DNA of 64,000 bases from Bacillus sp. NTK034 (lineage in GTDB: Bacteria > Bacillota > Bacilli > Bacillales > Cytobacillaceae): positions 744,001 to 808,000 of the forward strand of contig NZ_JAFKOJ010000001.1 of NCBI RefSeq assembly GCF_017303275.1, given 5' to 3'. The notes below the pieces were generated by a model that saw nothing but the letters and a program-made list of their open reading frames with translations, was not told the origin of the DNA and ran no database searches. Position numbers and translations under genes: made by a program. Positions 21,036 to 29,889 of this stretch are shown one piece after another; positions within the stretch are counted from its first letter, which is position 1; every line of letters starts with the position of its first letter.

Positions 21036-21290
21036 ATGAGATTAAGTGAGCTGAGCGGAAAGGAAATCGTGGATGTGAAGCGGGCGGAACGACTGGGGGT
21101 ACTTGGGCAGACAGATCTTGAAATAAATGAAAAAAATGGTCAGATCCAGACCTTGCTCATCCCTTCATTAAAGTGGTTCGGCTTCAAGCGCCAAGGTGAC
21201 GAAATCCGGGTTTCGTGGCAGCATATAAGGAAAATTGGCAATGACATGATCATTATTGATATTCCGGAAAATGCTGATCAGCAGGAATAG
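21036..21290 (+). CDS. ymxH: YlmC/YmxH family PRC-barrel protein
   Basis: An 84-residue PRC-barrel-like protein starting MRLSELSGKEIVDVKRAERLG and containing LGQTDLEINEKNGQIQTLLIP. The family is conserved in spore formers and often linked to sporulation, but its function is unknown. ATG 21036 is preferred over the adjacent ATG 21033 because it is seven bases from GAGGAGG and matches the family N-terminus. It lies between mlpA and dpaA and has a terminator on each side, so it is probably monocistronic. Confidence 0.88.
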   Translation: MRLSELSGKEIVDVKRAERLGVLGQTDLEINEKNGQIQTLLIPSLKWFGFKRQGDEIRVSWQHIRKIGNDMIIIDIPENADQQE

Positions 21291-21299
21291 TCTTGAAAG

Positions 21300-21327
21300 A
21301 AGGGCCGATTAGGTCCTTTTTGTTTTT
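21300..21327 (+). terminator. Intrinsic terminator of ymxH
   Basis: AAGGGCC and GGTCCTT pair across GATTA and are followed by TTTGTTTTT. Confidence 0.75.
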
Positions 21328-21403
21328 AGCTGTTTTTAGGCAATCTCCTTAATATCTTCAAAAATCCCCTTCCATAGCTGAACCATTTTCTTTTTAGTGG
21401 AAA

Positions 21404-21431
21404 ACTCACCTATTGCCCCGTTCATACATAA
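21404..21431 (+). promoter_or_regulatory. Possible SigK promoter of dpaAB
   Basis: AC at 21404-21405, 17-base spacer, then CATACATAA at 21423-21431 (SigK -10 consensus CATANNNTA, last-but-one base differs). SigK control is expected because dpaAB is a late mother-cell operon in B. subtilis. The implied leader of about 230 bases is long. Confidence 0.3.
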
Positions 21432-21482
21432 GATGTTGAAGTAGTTCAATACACAATTCCATTATGGTTATTAGATGAATTG

Positions 21483-21574
21483 CCGGCCAAAAATAACGCC
21501 ACATTTCGTTTAAGATAAATCTGCTTGTGCAATTGCTGTCTCGTGCCGCAGCTATTGTATAGTGGCGTTGCCGG
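21483..21574 (+). other. Folded element before dpaA
   Basis: AACGCCAC (21495-21502) pairs with GTGGCGTT (21562-21569), extended by CCGGC/GCCGG (21483-21487 with 21570-21574) across a one-sided bulge. Inside is a second hairpin, CAAT-GCTG with CAGC-ATTG (21530-21557). No known RNA family is recognised. Confidence 0.45.
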
Positions 21575-21665
21575 TGCGAGGTTACTTTTTACCAGGAGTC
21601 ATGCGGTCATTGGCTTCAAAAATATATGCTTTCTAAAAAGAAAGAAAAAAGAAGGTGAGTGTTGC

Positions 21666-22568
21666 ATGCTGACAGGAACCCAAATAGCAGTCATCGGCGG
21701 TGATGCACGGCAGCTCGAAATCATCCGGAAATTGACTGAGCTTGATGCAAAGCTCTCATTAATTGGATTTGAGCAGCTGGATCATGCGTTCTCTGGTGCG
21801 GTAAAAGAAAAAATAGATGAAGTGGATTTTTCCAATATAGACGCGATTATCCTACCTGTTCCCGGCACGGGTCTGGAGGGTCAGATCGAAACGATTTTCT
21901 CCAATGAAAAAGTGACTTTTGAAGAGGAAATTCTTTCGCAGACTCCAGCACACTGTACAGTTTATTCCGGCATAACCAATTCGTATTTAACAGGAGTTAC
22001 TAAATCGGCAGACCGCCGTCTTGTGCAATTATTTGAACGGGACGATGTTGCTATTTACAATTCAATTCCAACAGTAGAAGGAACCATCATGATGGCTATC
22101 CAGCATACTGATTTCACTATTCATGGATCTAATATAGCCGTAATCGGCCTTGGCAGAGTAGGAATGAGTGTAGCAAGAACCTTTCATGCACTGGGTGCAA
22201 AAGTGAAAGTGGGGGCGAGAAAAAGTGAACACATTGCCCGGATAACGGAAATGGGTCTTACCCCATTCAACCTGAAAGAGATTGAGGATGCGGTAAAAGA
22301 TGTGGATATTTGCATAAATACAGCTCCTCATTTAGTTGTAACAGCATCCGTCATTTCAAAAATGCCTACACATACGCTTATCATTGACTTGGCTTCAAAG
22401 CCGGGAGGAACCGATTTCCGCTACGCGGAAAAACGGGGAGTGAAAGCCCTGCTCGCACCAGGCCTGCCGGGAATCGTTGCTCCGAAAACAGCCGGGCAAA
22501 TATTGGCGAATGTTCTTTCTCAATTGATTATGGAAGATTTGCAAAAGAGAAAGGGGAAATCAATATGA
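21666..22568 (+). CDS. dpaA: Dipicolinate synthase subunit A
   Basis: Makes dipicolinic acid from 4-hydroxy-tetrahydrodipicolinate in the sporulating mother cell, together with DpaB. The 300-residue protein (B. subtilis SpoVFA 297) has an N-terminal DpaA domain starting LTGTQIAVIGGDARQLEII and a Rossmann NAD(P)-binding motif IAVIGLGRVGMSVART at about residue 155. ATG 21666 follows GAAGGTGAG; the in-frame extension to 21525 crosses the folded element and has no ribosome site. The stop overlaps the dpaB start (ATGA), so translation is coupled. Confidence 0.95.
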   Translation: MLTGTQIAVIGGDARQLEIIRKLTELDAKLSLIGFEQLDHAFSGAVKEKIDEVDFSNIDAIILPVPGTGLEGQIETIFSNEKVTFEEEILSQTPAHCTVYSGITNSYLTGVTKSADRRLVQLFERDDVAIYNSIPTVEGTIMMAIQHTDFTIHGSNIAVIGLGRVGMSVARTFHALGAKVKVGARKSEHIARITEMGLTPFNLKEIEDAVKDVDICINTAPHLVVTASVISKMPTHTLIIDLASKPGGTDFRYAEKRGVKALLAPGLPGIVAPKTAGQILANVLSQLIMEDLQKRKGKSI

Positions 22569-23164
22569 GTTTGAAAGGGAAAAGAATCGGATTTGGTTTA
22601 ACAGGATCACATTGCACGTACGATGCAGTGTTTCCGGAAATAGAAAGGCTTGTTCTTGCAGGGGCTGAAGTGCTTCCGGTCGTTACCTTTACGGTAAAGA
22701 GCACTGAGACAAGATTCGGGAAAGGGGAAGACTGGGTTCAAAGAATTGAAGATCTGACTGGCAATAAAGTGATCGATTCAATTGTGAAAGCGGAGCCGCT
22801 TGGACCTAAGATTCCTCTGGATTGTATGGTGATTGCCCCGCTTACTGGAAATACCATGAGCAAATTTGCCAATGCCATGACTGATTCGCCCGTACTGATG
22901 GCAGCCAAGGCAACCCTTAGAAACGGCAAACCAGTTGTGCTTGGTATCTCCACAAATGATGCGCTGGGTTTAAATGGGGTAAACTTAATGAGACTAATGG
23001 CTACAAAAAATATTTATTTTATCCCTTATGGCCAGGATGATCCTGTGAAGAAGCCAAATTCAATGGTAGCAAGAATGACAGCATTACCTGAAACAGTTCT
23101 TCATGCCATGGAAGGCAAGCAGCTGCAGCCTGTTTTAGTGGAAAGATATAAAGACGAAAATTAG
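22565..23164 (+). CDS. dpaB: Dipicolinate synthase subunit B
   Basis: A 199-residue flavoprotein-like subunit of the HFCD/UbiX fold (B. subtilis SpoVFB 200). Seen features are IGFGLTGSHCTYDAV at the N-terminus, CMVIAPLTGNTMSKFANAMTDSPVLMA, and the C-terminal PYGQDDP. It partners DpaA to make the dipicolinate that becomes the Ca-DPA of the spore core. It overlaps dpaA by four bases. Downstream asd, dapG and dapA make the substrate, so the five genes form one metabolic unit. Confidence 0.95.
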   Translation: MSLKGKRIGFGLTGSHCTYDAVFPEIERLVLAGAEVLPVVTFTVKSTETRFGKGEDWVQRIEDLTGNKVIDSIVKAEPLGPKIPLDCMVIAPLTGNTMSKFANAMTDSPVLMAAKATLRNGKPVVLGISTNDALGLNGVNLMRLMATKNIYFIPYGQDDPVKKPNSMVARMTALPETVLHAMEGKQLQPVLVERYKDEN

Positions 23165-23454
23165 CCCCCTATTTTTTCTAGCAAAAATTTTAGTCCTTTA
23201 GTGAGCGAATATGTTAGAATAAAGATTATTAAGATAACCAACCTCCAAGCTATGTTTAAAATAATATTAACCTCTTGGAGTAATGACAATATGCTGATAA
23301 TATAAATGGAAGCCTGCCATCTTTAAAATCAGGCAGGAAAACGGCTGCCAATTGACTTTGGCTGCCGTTCTATTGAATTTTGGGCATATTGTTTTTTCAC
23401 TAAAAAACTAATTTTGCTAGAAAAATATAATGGTACTGGAAGGGGAAAAGGAAT
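23165..23454 (+). promoter_or_regulatory. Structured asd leader region
   Basis: A 290-base gap with three hairpins: CTCCAAG/CTTGGAG (23243-23280), CCTGCC/GGCAGG (23313-23337), and AACGGC-GCC with GGC-GCCGTT (23340-23369). A TATAAT at 23426-23431 lacks a clear -35. The lysine-riboswitch and T-box signatures were not seen. The mutually similar GGCAGG/GGCTGCC arms could allow alternative pairing. Confidence 0.4.
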
Positions 23455-24504
23455 TTGGAACAGAAAAAAGGATTTCATGTCGCGGTAGTTGGAGCAACTG
23501 GTGCAGTTGGCCAGCAAATGATCCAAACACTTGAAAATAGAGATTTTCCGATCTCTGAATTAACACTTTTATCATCAGCCCGTTCTGCAGGCTCGAAGGT
23601 AGCGTTCAAGGGCCAGGAGTATACGGTTCAGGAAGCAAAGCCAGAGAGCTTTAAAGGCGTGGACATCGCATTATTCAGTGCCGGAGGAAGCGTTTCCCAG
23701 GAACTTGCTCCTCATGCGGTTGAGCATGGTGCCATTGTGGTAGACAACACAAGTGCATTCCGTATGGATCCAAATGTGCCTCTTGTCGTACCTGAAGTAA
23801 ATGAAGATGACCTTCATTCGCATAATGGCATAATCGCTAATCCAAATTGTTCTACGATTCAAATGGTTGTTGCCCTAAAGCCGGTAAAAGAAAAATACGG
23901 TTTGAAAAAAGTGATTGTTTCTACTTACCAGGCTGTTTCAGGTTCAGGAGCAGCTGCAGTTCAAGAGCTGAATGAGCAGACAAAAGCCATAATAAATAAT
24001 GAAGAGTATGTGCCTGTCATTCTTCCTGTTAAGAGCGATAAAAAACACTATCAGATTGCTTTCAATGCGATTCCGCAAATTGATAAGTTCCAGGATAATG
24101 GCTACACATATGAAGAAATGAAAATGATCAATGAGACAAAGAAAATCATGCATATGCCCGAGTTGCAAGTGGCTGCTACATGCGTTCGTCTACCAGTGGC
24201 AACTGGGCACTCAGAGTCCCTTTATTTTGAAGTGGAAACTGACAGTGTGACTGCAAATGAAGTAAAGAGCCTTCTTGAAAATGCGCCGGGTGTTGTCCTG
24301 CAGGATGATCCGGATAACCAGATTTACCCAATGCCTGCTGATTGTGTTGGTAAAAATGATGTTTTTGTCGGCCGTATCCGCAAAGATTTGGATGAGGATA
24401 AAGGCTTCCATATGTGGGTGGTTTCTGATAATCTTCTTAAAGGGGCAGCATGGAATTCCGTGCAGATTGCCGAAAGCTTAATTAAACTTGGCATAGTGAA
24501 ATAG
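23455..24504 (+). CDS. asd: Aspartate-semialdehyde dehydrogenase
   Basis: NADPH-dependent reduction of aspartyl phosphate to the semialdehyde, the branch point for lysine, threonine, methionine, peptidoglycan diaminopimelate and dipicolinate. The 349-residue protein has [14 protein letters not shown] for NADP binding, the nucleophile C132 in NPNCSTIQ, and the VATGHSES histidine region. The start is TTG 23455 behind GGAAGGGGAAAAGG. It heads asd-dapG-dapA immediately after dpaAB. Confidence 0.96.
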   Translation: MEQKKGFHVAVVGATGAVGQQMIQTLENRDFPISELTLLSSARSAGSKVAFKGQEYTVQEAKPESFKGVDIALFSAGGSVSQELAPHAVEHGAIVVDNTSAFRMDPNVPLVVPEVNEDDLHSHNGIIANPNCSTIQMVVALKPVKEKYGLKKVIVSTYQAVSGSGAAAVQELNEQTKAIINNEEYVPVILPVKSDKKHYQIAFNAIPQIDKFQDNGYTYEEMKMINETKKIMHMPELQVAATCVRLPVATGHSESLYFEVETDSVTANEVKSLLENAPGVVLQDDPDNQIYPMPADCVGKNDVFVGRIRKDLDEDKGFHMWVVSDNLLKGAAWNSVQIAESLIKLGIVK

Positions 24505-24545
24505 TTAACGTATTCTCTTCATGTTGAGAGGTTAGAGGTGTTTTA

Positions 24546-25790
24546 ATGAATATCATCGTTCAAAAATATGGGGGCACATCAGTCCGCGATGAAAATAGCC
24601 GCGAACATGCGCTTAAGCACATAAAAAAAGCGCTGGCTGATGGATATAAGGTTGTTGTCGTTGTTTCGGCGATGGGCCGAAAAGGCGATCCTTATGCAAC
24701 AGATACACTGCTTGCGCTTGTACAAGGCAATAACAGCAAGATCAGCAGACGCGAAACGGATCTGCTTTTATCCTGCGGTGAAGTCATCTCAAGTATCGTT
24801 TTTTCAAACATGCTAAATGAACATGGAATCACAGCAGCAGCTCTAACAGGGGCACAGGCAGGATTTAGAACAAATAATGATCATACAAATGCAAAAATTA
24901 TCGATATGAAATGCGACAGACTTTTGAAAGAGCTTGAGAATCAAGATGTTATCGTTGTCGCGGGATTTCAGGGTTCTTCTAAAACTGGTGATGTCACAAC
25001 GATCGGAAGAGGCGGCAGTGATACCTCCGCAGCGGCTCTTGGCGCAGCCCTAAATGCTGAGTGGATTGATATCTTTACAGATGTGGAAGGCATCATGACT
25101 GCTGATCCGCGCATAGCTGAAAATGCACGTCCATTATCAGTTGTCACTTATACGGAAGTCTGCAATATGGCGTATCAGGGTGCAAAGGTGATTCACCCTC
25201 GTGCTGTCGAGATTGCCATGCAGGCCAAAATTCCGATCAGAATCCGCTCAACCTACTCCGACAGTCTCGGAACACTTGTCACAACATTAAATAAAGACAG
25301 GCGCGGTACAGATATTAAAGAGCGTTCGGTAACAGGAATTGCCCACGTTTCCAATGTCACACAAATAAAGGTTCTTGCGAAGAAAGATCAATATGATCTT
25401 CAGTCTGAGGTCTTTAAAGCCATGGCAAACCAGGGGATCAGCGTTGACTTTATCAATATATATCCAAATGGCGTCAACTACACGGTTACGGAAGAAATGA
25501 CGGATAAAGCGATTAGTATTCTTAAAGGTCTGGGTCACGATCCGCTGGTTGAAAGAGAGTGCGCAAAGGTTTCGGTTGTCGGTGCAGGAATGCAGGGTGT
25601 TCCTGGCGTGGCTTCACGAATCGTGACGGCATTGTCCGAGCAGGGAATCCGCATCCTGCAATCTGCAGACAGCCATACAACAATATGGGTTCTTGTAAAG
25701 CAGGCAGATTTGATAAAGTCTGTTAATGCATTGCACGATGCTTTTCGCCTGGAAGAAGAATTGGCAGAGTATGAGAGAAAAGACATTTAA
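24546..25790 (+). CDS. dapG: Aspartokinase I (diaminopimelate-sensitive type)
   Basis: Phosphorylates aspartate. The 414-residue product has the KYGGTSV nucleotide-binding start, GRGGSDTSAAALG, the FTDVEGIMTADPR loop and two C-terminal ACT domains from about residue 270 (TQIKVLAKKDQYDLQ and VSVVGAGMQGVPGVASRIVTAL). B. subtilis DapG in this position is inhibited by meso-diaminopimelate; the same feedback is expected but not proven by sequence. ATG 24546 follows GAGGTG. The lysine-riboswitch aspartokinase LysC is a different gene and is not in this window. Confidence 0.95.
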   Translation: MNIIVQKYGGTSVRDENSREHALKHIKKALADGYKVVVVVSAMGRKGDPYATDTLLALVQGNNSKISRRETDLLLSCGEVISSIVFSNMLNEHGITAAALTGAQAGFRTNNDHTNAKIIDMKCDRLLKELENQDVIVVAGFQGSSKTGDVTTIGRGGSDTSAAALGAALNAEWIDIFTDVEGIMTADPRIAENARPLSVVTYTEVCNMAYQGAKVIHPRAVEIAMQAKIPIRIRSTYSDSLGTLVTTLNKDRRGTDIKERSVTGIAHVSNVTQIKVLAKKDQYDLQSEVFKAMANQGISVDFINIYPNGVNYTVTEEMTDKAISILKGLGHDPLVERECAKVSVVGAGMQGVPGVASRIVTALSEQGIRILQSADSHTTIWVLVKQADLIKSVNALHDAFRLEEELAEYERKDI

Positions 25791-25814
25791 TCTTAGAAAT
25801 CTTAGAAAAATATC

Positions 25815-25909
25815 ATGTTTAAAAAGGGGAAGAAAGCCCTTCAGGGGGTAACGACTGACTTGCATCTTAATCGGCAGATCCGCCCGTGTCTTCCCGGTCT
25901 TTTAAACAT
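25815..25909 (+). promoter_or_regulatory. Long-stem RNA element between dapG and dapA
   Basis: ATGTTTAAAA (25815-25824) pairs perfectly with TTTTAAACAT (25900-25909), then GGGAAGA (25827-25833) with TCTTCCC (25889-25895), giving 17 pairs around a loop of about 55 bases. It ends 17 bases before the dapA start codon, next to its AAGGAGTG ribosome site. No known riboswitch class is recognised. Confidence 0.55.
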
Positions 25910-25926
25910 CTGCAAGGAGTGTAAAC

Positions 25927-26793
25927 ATGATTCTATTTGGCCGAGTATCAACAGCAATGGTAACGCCATTCGATCATAAGGGACATATTGATTTCCCTAA
26001 AACGACACAGCTTATCAATCATCTTATAGAAAATGGTACAGATTCATTGGTCATTGCCGGAACTACCGGCGAGTCGCCAACACTGACAAAAGAGGAAAAG
26101 CTGGCATTATTCAAACACGCAGTGAAGGTGGCTGACAAACGTGTGCCTGTTATTGCCGGCACTGGAAGCAATAATACGTACGAATCCATTGAATTAACGA
26201 AAAAAGCAGAGCAAATTGGTGTAGATGCCATCATGATTGTAGCACCTTATTATAATAAGCCAAATCAGGAAGGGCTCTATCTGCATTTCAAGGCAATTGC
26301 GGAAAGCACGAGCCTTCCAGTAATGGTTTATAATATTCCGGGACGCTCATCCGTCAATATTTTACCTGAAACGATCATCCGCCTTTCGGAAATCCCTAAC
26401 ATCGCTGCTGTTAAAGAAGCAAGCGGAGATCTGAATGCAATGGCAAAAATCATTGCCAATACGGATGATGACTTCATGCTTTACAGCGGTGACGATGGCC
26501 TTACTCTTCCCTGCATGGCAATTGGCGGAACTGGAATCGTATCTGTCGCTTCCCATGTGATTGGCAATGAAATGCAGGAGATGATCACAGCTTACCTGAA
26601 TGGTGAAAATGAAAAAGCTGCAAAGATCCATCAGCGAATTCTTCCGATCATGGAAGGCCTTTTTGCTGCCCCAAGCCCAGTGCCTGTAAAAACAGCGCTG
26701 CAGCTTAAAGGGCTCGATGTCGGATCCGTCCGTCTTCCAATGGTTCCGTTGACAGAACAGGAACGCAGCGCAGTTGCTGACCTATTTAAATAA
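25927..26793 (+). CDS. dapA: 4-hydroxy-tetrahydrodipicolinate synthase
   Basis: Condenses pyruvate with aspartate semialdehyde, first committed step to diaminopimelate, lysine and dipicolinate. The 288-residue TIM barrel shows GTTGESPTL, the YYNKPNQEGLY stretch, the catalytic tyrosine in MVYNIPGRSSVNI, and the Schiff-base lysine K163 in AAVKEASGD. The gene follows dapG after a structured 136-base leader and ends at its own terminator, so dpaA to dapA is a complete supply line for spore dipicolinate. Confidence 0.97.
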   Translation: MILFGRVSTAMVTPFDHKGHIDFPKTTQLINHLIENGTDSLVIAGTTGESPTLTKEEKLALFKHAVKVADKRVPVIAGTGSNNTYESIELTKKAEQIGVDAIMIVAPYYNKPNQEGLYLHFKAIAESTSLPVMVYNIPGRSSVNILPETIIRLSEIPNIAAVKEASGDLNAMAKIIANTDDDFMLYSGDDGLTLPCMAIGGTGIVSVASHVIGNEMQEMITAYLNGENEKAAKIHQRILPIMEGLFAAPSPVPVKTALQLKGLDVGSVRLPMVPLTEQERSAVADLFK

Positions 26794-26800
26794 TTGCTTG

Positions 26801-26829
26801 CCAACCAGTGTTTTGCTGGTTGGTTTTTA
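26801..26829 (+). terminator. Intrinsic terminator of dapA
   Basis: CCAACCAG pairs with CTGGTTGG and is followed by a T-run. Confidence 0.88.
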
Positions 26830-26960
26830 TTTTTTAAGGGGTTCATTAGGCAGCCTCAACTTTTCCCATGTATAAATTTGGTTGTCATGGTTTTATGACT
26901 TCAAGTATAATATGGATAACTGATCTTGATCGGCTGAACATGCATGGGAGGATACGTACA

Positions 26961-28628
26961 TTGAAAAAGAGACAGAATGAAAGCATCAAGCTAGCAGCAC
27001 TCGGAGGAGTCGGAGAACTTGGGAAGAATATGTATTTGGCAGAGGTGGATGAGGAAATATATGTTATCGATGCCGGATTAATGTTCCCTGAAAATGAAAT
27101 GCTCGGAATTGACATCGTTATACCGGATATTACATATTTAGTTCAAAACAAGGAAAAAGTGAAAGGGATTTTTCTGACACATGGACATGAAGATCACATT
27201 GGCGGGCTGTCTTATGTGCTGACAAAGGTCAATGTTCCTGTCTATGGAACAAAGCTGACTCTGGCACTTGCCAAAGCCAAAATGAAGGAACAGGAATACA
27301 AAGGCAAAGCGCAGTTTATTGAAATTAATTCAGACACCAAAGTGGAATTTGATTCGGCAGATGTAACTTTTTTCAGGACTTGCCATAGCATACCGGATAG
27401 TGTCGGGGTGGCTATCCATACGTCCGAAGGTGCGATTGTGTATACAGGAGATTTCAAATTCGATCAGGCATCGACTGCCTTATACAAACCTGAAATCGGC
27501 AAAATGGCGCGCTTGGGGGAAGAGGGAGTTCTTTGCCTTCTATCTGACAGTACAGAAGCAGAAAAGCCGGGATACACCAACTCAGAATCGAAAGTGGCCA
27601 GAGAGATGACAGCCGCATTCTATGCAGCAAAGGGGAGAGTCATTGCTGCTTCATTTGCGTCTGACTTAATCCGTATACAGCATATTTTTGATGCTGCTAT
27701 GGAAACGGGCAGGAAAGTGGCAGTGGTCGGGAGAAGTCTGCAAAAGATCTATGATATTGCCATGCAGCTTGGTTATTTACAGGTAGGGGAAGATGTGATT
27801 ATACCTGTCGCTGAAATCGGGAAATACAGGGAGGACCAAATCGTTGTACTTACCACAGGTACTCAGGGGGAGCCAATAGAGGCCCTTCAAAAAATGGCGA
27901 AGCAGTCTCACAGACAGGTGAATATAAAGAAGGGTGATACCGTTTTACTGGCGGCATCCCCTTTAAGAGGAACAGAGGTATTAATTTTTAAAACGATCGA
28001 TATGCTGTTTAGAGCGGGAGCTGAAGTCATTCCTGGGAAGGGAACTTTTAATACCTCCAGCCATGGCAGCCAGGAAGAACTTAAATTTATGATTAATCTG
28101 ATGAGCCCAAAATTCTTCATCCCGGTTCATGGGGAATACCGAATGCTGAAAGCGCATGCTAACATTGCCATGGACTGCGGATTATCAGGCGGACAAATTT
28201 TCATCCCGGATAAAGGTGATGTAGCAGAAATTAAGGATGGTGCAATCGTTCCCGGAGGAAAAATTCCTTCAGGAAATGTGCTGATTGATGGGATCGGTGT
28301 TGGCGACGTCGGAAATATCGTATTAAGGGACCGAAAGCTGCTATCGCAGGATGGAATCTTATTAGTGGTGGTCACTCTCAATAAAAAAGAAAAGAAAATA
28401 TCCGCTGGCCCTGAAATTATTACTAGAGGTTTTGTATATGTCAGGGAATCAGAAAAGCTTCTCGAGGAAGCTGTAAAAATCGTGAGGGAAGCTGTAGAGC
28501 AGAACCTTGCCAGAGAATCCTTTGACTGGTCCGGCATTAAGCAGGATATGCGTGACAGCCTGAATCAGTATCTGTATGAAAAAACAAAACGCAGACCAAT
28601 GATCCTTCCAATTCTTATGGAGGGATAA
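26961..28628 (+). CDS. rnjB: Ribonuclease J2 (metallo-beta-lactamase RNase)
   Basis: A 555-residue RNase J (same length as B. subtilis RnjB), a beta-CASP exo/endoribonuclease that works with RNase J1 on mRNA decay and rRNA maturation. The zinc motif is complete here, HGHEDH at residues 74-79, followed by the GDFKFD motif and a C-terminal RNase J domain. As I recall, B. subtilis RNase J2 has a degenerate HGHDEN at this place. TTG 26961 follows GGGAGGA; in-frame upstream codons to 26868 lack a ribosome site. Position between dapA and tepA identifies it as the J2 gene. Confidence 0.92.
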   Translation: MKKRQNESIKLAALGGVGELGKNMYLAEVDEEIYVIDAGLMFPENEMLGIDIVIPDITYLVQNKEKVKGIFLTHGHEDHIGGLSYVLTKVNVPVYGTKLTLALAKAKMKEQEYKGKAQFIEINSDTKVEFDSADVTFFRTCHSIPDSVGVAIHTSEGAIVYTGDFKFDQASTALYKPEIGKMARLGEEGVLCLLSDSTEAEKPGYTNSESKVAREMTAAFYAAKGRVIAASFASDLIRIQHIFDAAMETGRKVAVVGRSLQKIYDIAMQLGYLQVGEDVIIPVAEIGKYREDQIVVLTTGTQGEPIEALQKMAKQSHRQVNIKKGDTVLLAASPLRGTEVLIFKTIDMLFRAGAEVIPGKGTFNTSSHGSQEELKFMINLMSPKFFIPVHGEYRMLKAHANIAMDCGLSGGQIFIPDKGDVAEIKDGAIVPGGKIPSGNVLIDGIGVGDVGNIVLRDRKLLSQDGILLVVVTLNKKEKKISAGPEIITRGFVYVRESEKLLEEAVKIVREAVEQNLARESFDWSGIKQDMRDSLNQYLYEKTKRRPMILPILMEG

Positions 28629-28634
28629 CAATAA

Positions 28635-28672
28635 AACACAGCCCGTCATTCAATGCCGGGCTGTGTTTTTTA
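28635..28672 (+). terminator. Intrinsic terminator of rnjB
   Basis: AACACAGCCCG pairs with CGGGCTGTGTT across an eleven-base loop and ends in T's. Confidence 0.92.
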
Positions 28673-28754
28673 CGCTCACTCTTCAGCAATAAAGCGCATG
28701 AAAAAGAATCCCGCGTTCATACTAACAATATATTGCTTGAAGGGAGAAATAAGG

Positions 28755-29507
28755 ATGGAAAACGATTTGAAAAATAACCGCAATGAGAGCGGGGAAGGGC
28801 AAGAACAGCCGAAAGAGGATAAACCGTCTGCCCTTATGGAGAAGATTCAGCAGCTTGGACAGACGAATGTGCCGCAGCTGTCCCAGGATTCCAAAATTCA
28901 TTGCTTGACCATTGTCGGACAAGTAGAAGGACATCTGCAGCTTCCGCCGCAAAATAAAACAACAAAATATGAACACTTAATTCCTCAAATTGTTGCGATT
29001 GAGCAAAACCCAAAAATAGAAGGTCTTTTGGTCATTTTAAATACAGTAGGCGGTGATGTGGAAGCCGGGCTGGCAATATCAGAAATGCTGGCTTCTTTAT
29101 CAAAGCCAACCGTCTCCATTGTCCTGGGAGGAGGCCATTCCATTGGTGTGCCTATTGCTGTGTCATGCGATTATTCATTTATTGCAGAGACGGCTACGAT
29201 GACCATCCACCCGATCAGACTGACTGGCCTGGTAATCGGTGTGCCGCAAACCTTTGAGTATATGGATAAAATGCAGGATCGGGTAATTAATTTTGTAACG
29301 AAGCATTCAAATATTTCGGAACAGAAATTTAAAGACCTGATGTTTGATAAAGGCAACCTAACCAGGGATATTGGTACAAACGTGGTCGGCAGGGATGCTG
29401 TTGAATATGGCCTGATTGATGAAGTAGGCGGGGTAGGGCCAGCGCTGGCAAAGCTGAATGAGCTTATTGATATGAATAAACCTAAAGAAGAAGTGATGGT
29501 TCAATGA
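28755..29507 (+). CDS. tepA: ClpP-class protease TepA
   Basis: A 250-residue ClpP/crotonase-fold serine peptidase (B. subtilis TepA 245), described as a translocation-enhancing or signal-peptide-degrading protein and without a ClpX partner. The catalytic serine is S129 in [10 protein letters not shown], and the histidine lies in [10 protein letters not shown]. The N-terminal 45 residues are charged and low complexity. ATG 28755 follows AAGGGAG; upstream in-frame codons overlap the rnjB terminator. The stop overlaps the ylzJ start (ATGA). Confidence 0.93.
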   Translation: MENDLKNNRNESGEGQEQPKEDKPSALMEKIQQLGQTNVPQLSQDSKIHCLTIVGQVEGHLQLPPQNKTTKYEHLIPQIVAIEQNPKIEGLLVILNTVGGDVEAGLAISEMLASLSKPTVSIVLGGGHSIGVPIAVSCDYSFIAETATMTIHPIRLTGLVIGVPQTFEYMDKMQDRVINFVTKHSNISEQKFKDLMFDKGNLTRDIGTNVVGRDAVEYGLIDEVGGVGPALAKLNELIDMNKPKEEVMVQ

Positions 29508-29719
29508 TCCTTTATACCATGATGCCACAGGAACTCATTTATCAAAATGAGCAGGATGATTTTGGAAAACAGAAAATTGTGTCATATGAAGGAATTCCCC
29601 TCCTAGTGGAAATGAATGCAGGACAGGAATGCCGTATCTTAAGAATAATGAGCAGTGACCCCTCCCATTATATGGATGAAAGATATACTCCAGGGTCCAT
29701 GATCACTTTAACTCAGTAA
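29504..29719 (+). CDS. ylzJ: YlzJ-like small protein
   Basis: A 71-residue protein of the YlzJ family, found between tepA and spoIIIE in Bacillus. It starts [14 protein letters not shown] and ends with the conserved [19 protein letters not shown] region. No function is known. It overlaps tepA by four bases, so it is translated from the same message, and is closed by a terminator. Confidence 0.85.
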   Translation: MILYTMMPQELIYQNEQDDFGKQKIVSYEGIPLLVEMNAGQECRILRIMSSDPSHYMDERYTPGSMITLTQ

Positions 29720-29785
29720 AACTGAGAAATACATTCAAAAAACAACTTAATTAAGAATCGATATGATATAATAAAAGTAATTTTA

Positions 29786-29817
29786 GAAGCAGCCAAAAAA
29801 TGGCTGCTTCTTCTTTC
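29786..29817 (+). terminator. Intrinsic terminator of ylzJ
   Basis: GAAGCAGCCA pairs with TGGCTGCTTC around AAAAA and is followed by TTCTTT. A TATAAT at about 29767 just upstream would start transcripts that hit this hairpin almost at once, and is not called as a promoter. Confidence 0.88.
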
Positions 29818-29889
29818 ATAGCTGACATGATGTATTACATAATGGGATTTTGATGATGATGTTAAAAAGAACAATGATAAGGTGATAAT

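Larger units (their letters stand above)
21291..21665. other. Gene-free stretch upstream of dpaA
   Basis: It holds the ymxH terminator, a possible SigK promoter (21404-21431) and a folded element (21483-21574). A 29-codon minus-strand frame from about 21422 lacks a ribosome site and is not called. Confidence 0.6.

Noticed and set aside
21334..21480. Small minus-strand frames (29 and 18 codons) before dpaA
   Set aside because: They read like protein but need a frameshift to join, lack ribosome sites and fall in a leader region; too short to support.
29760..29775. TATAAT at about 29767 as a promoter for spoIIIE
   Set aside because: No -35 at correct spacing, and a terminator follows within about 20 bases of any start.
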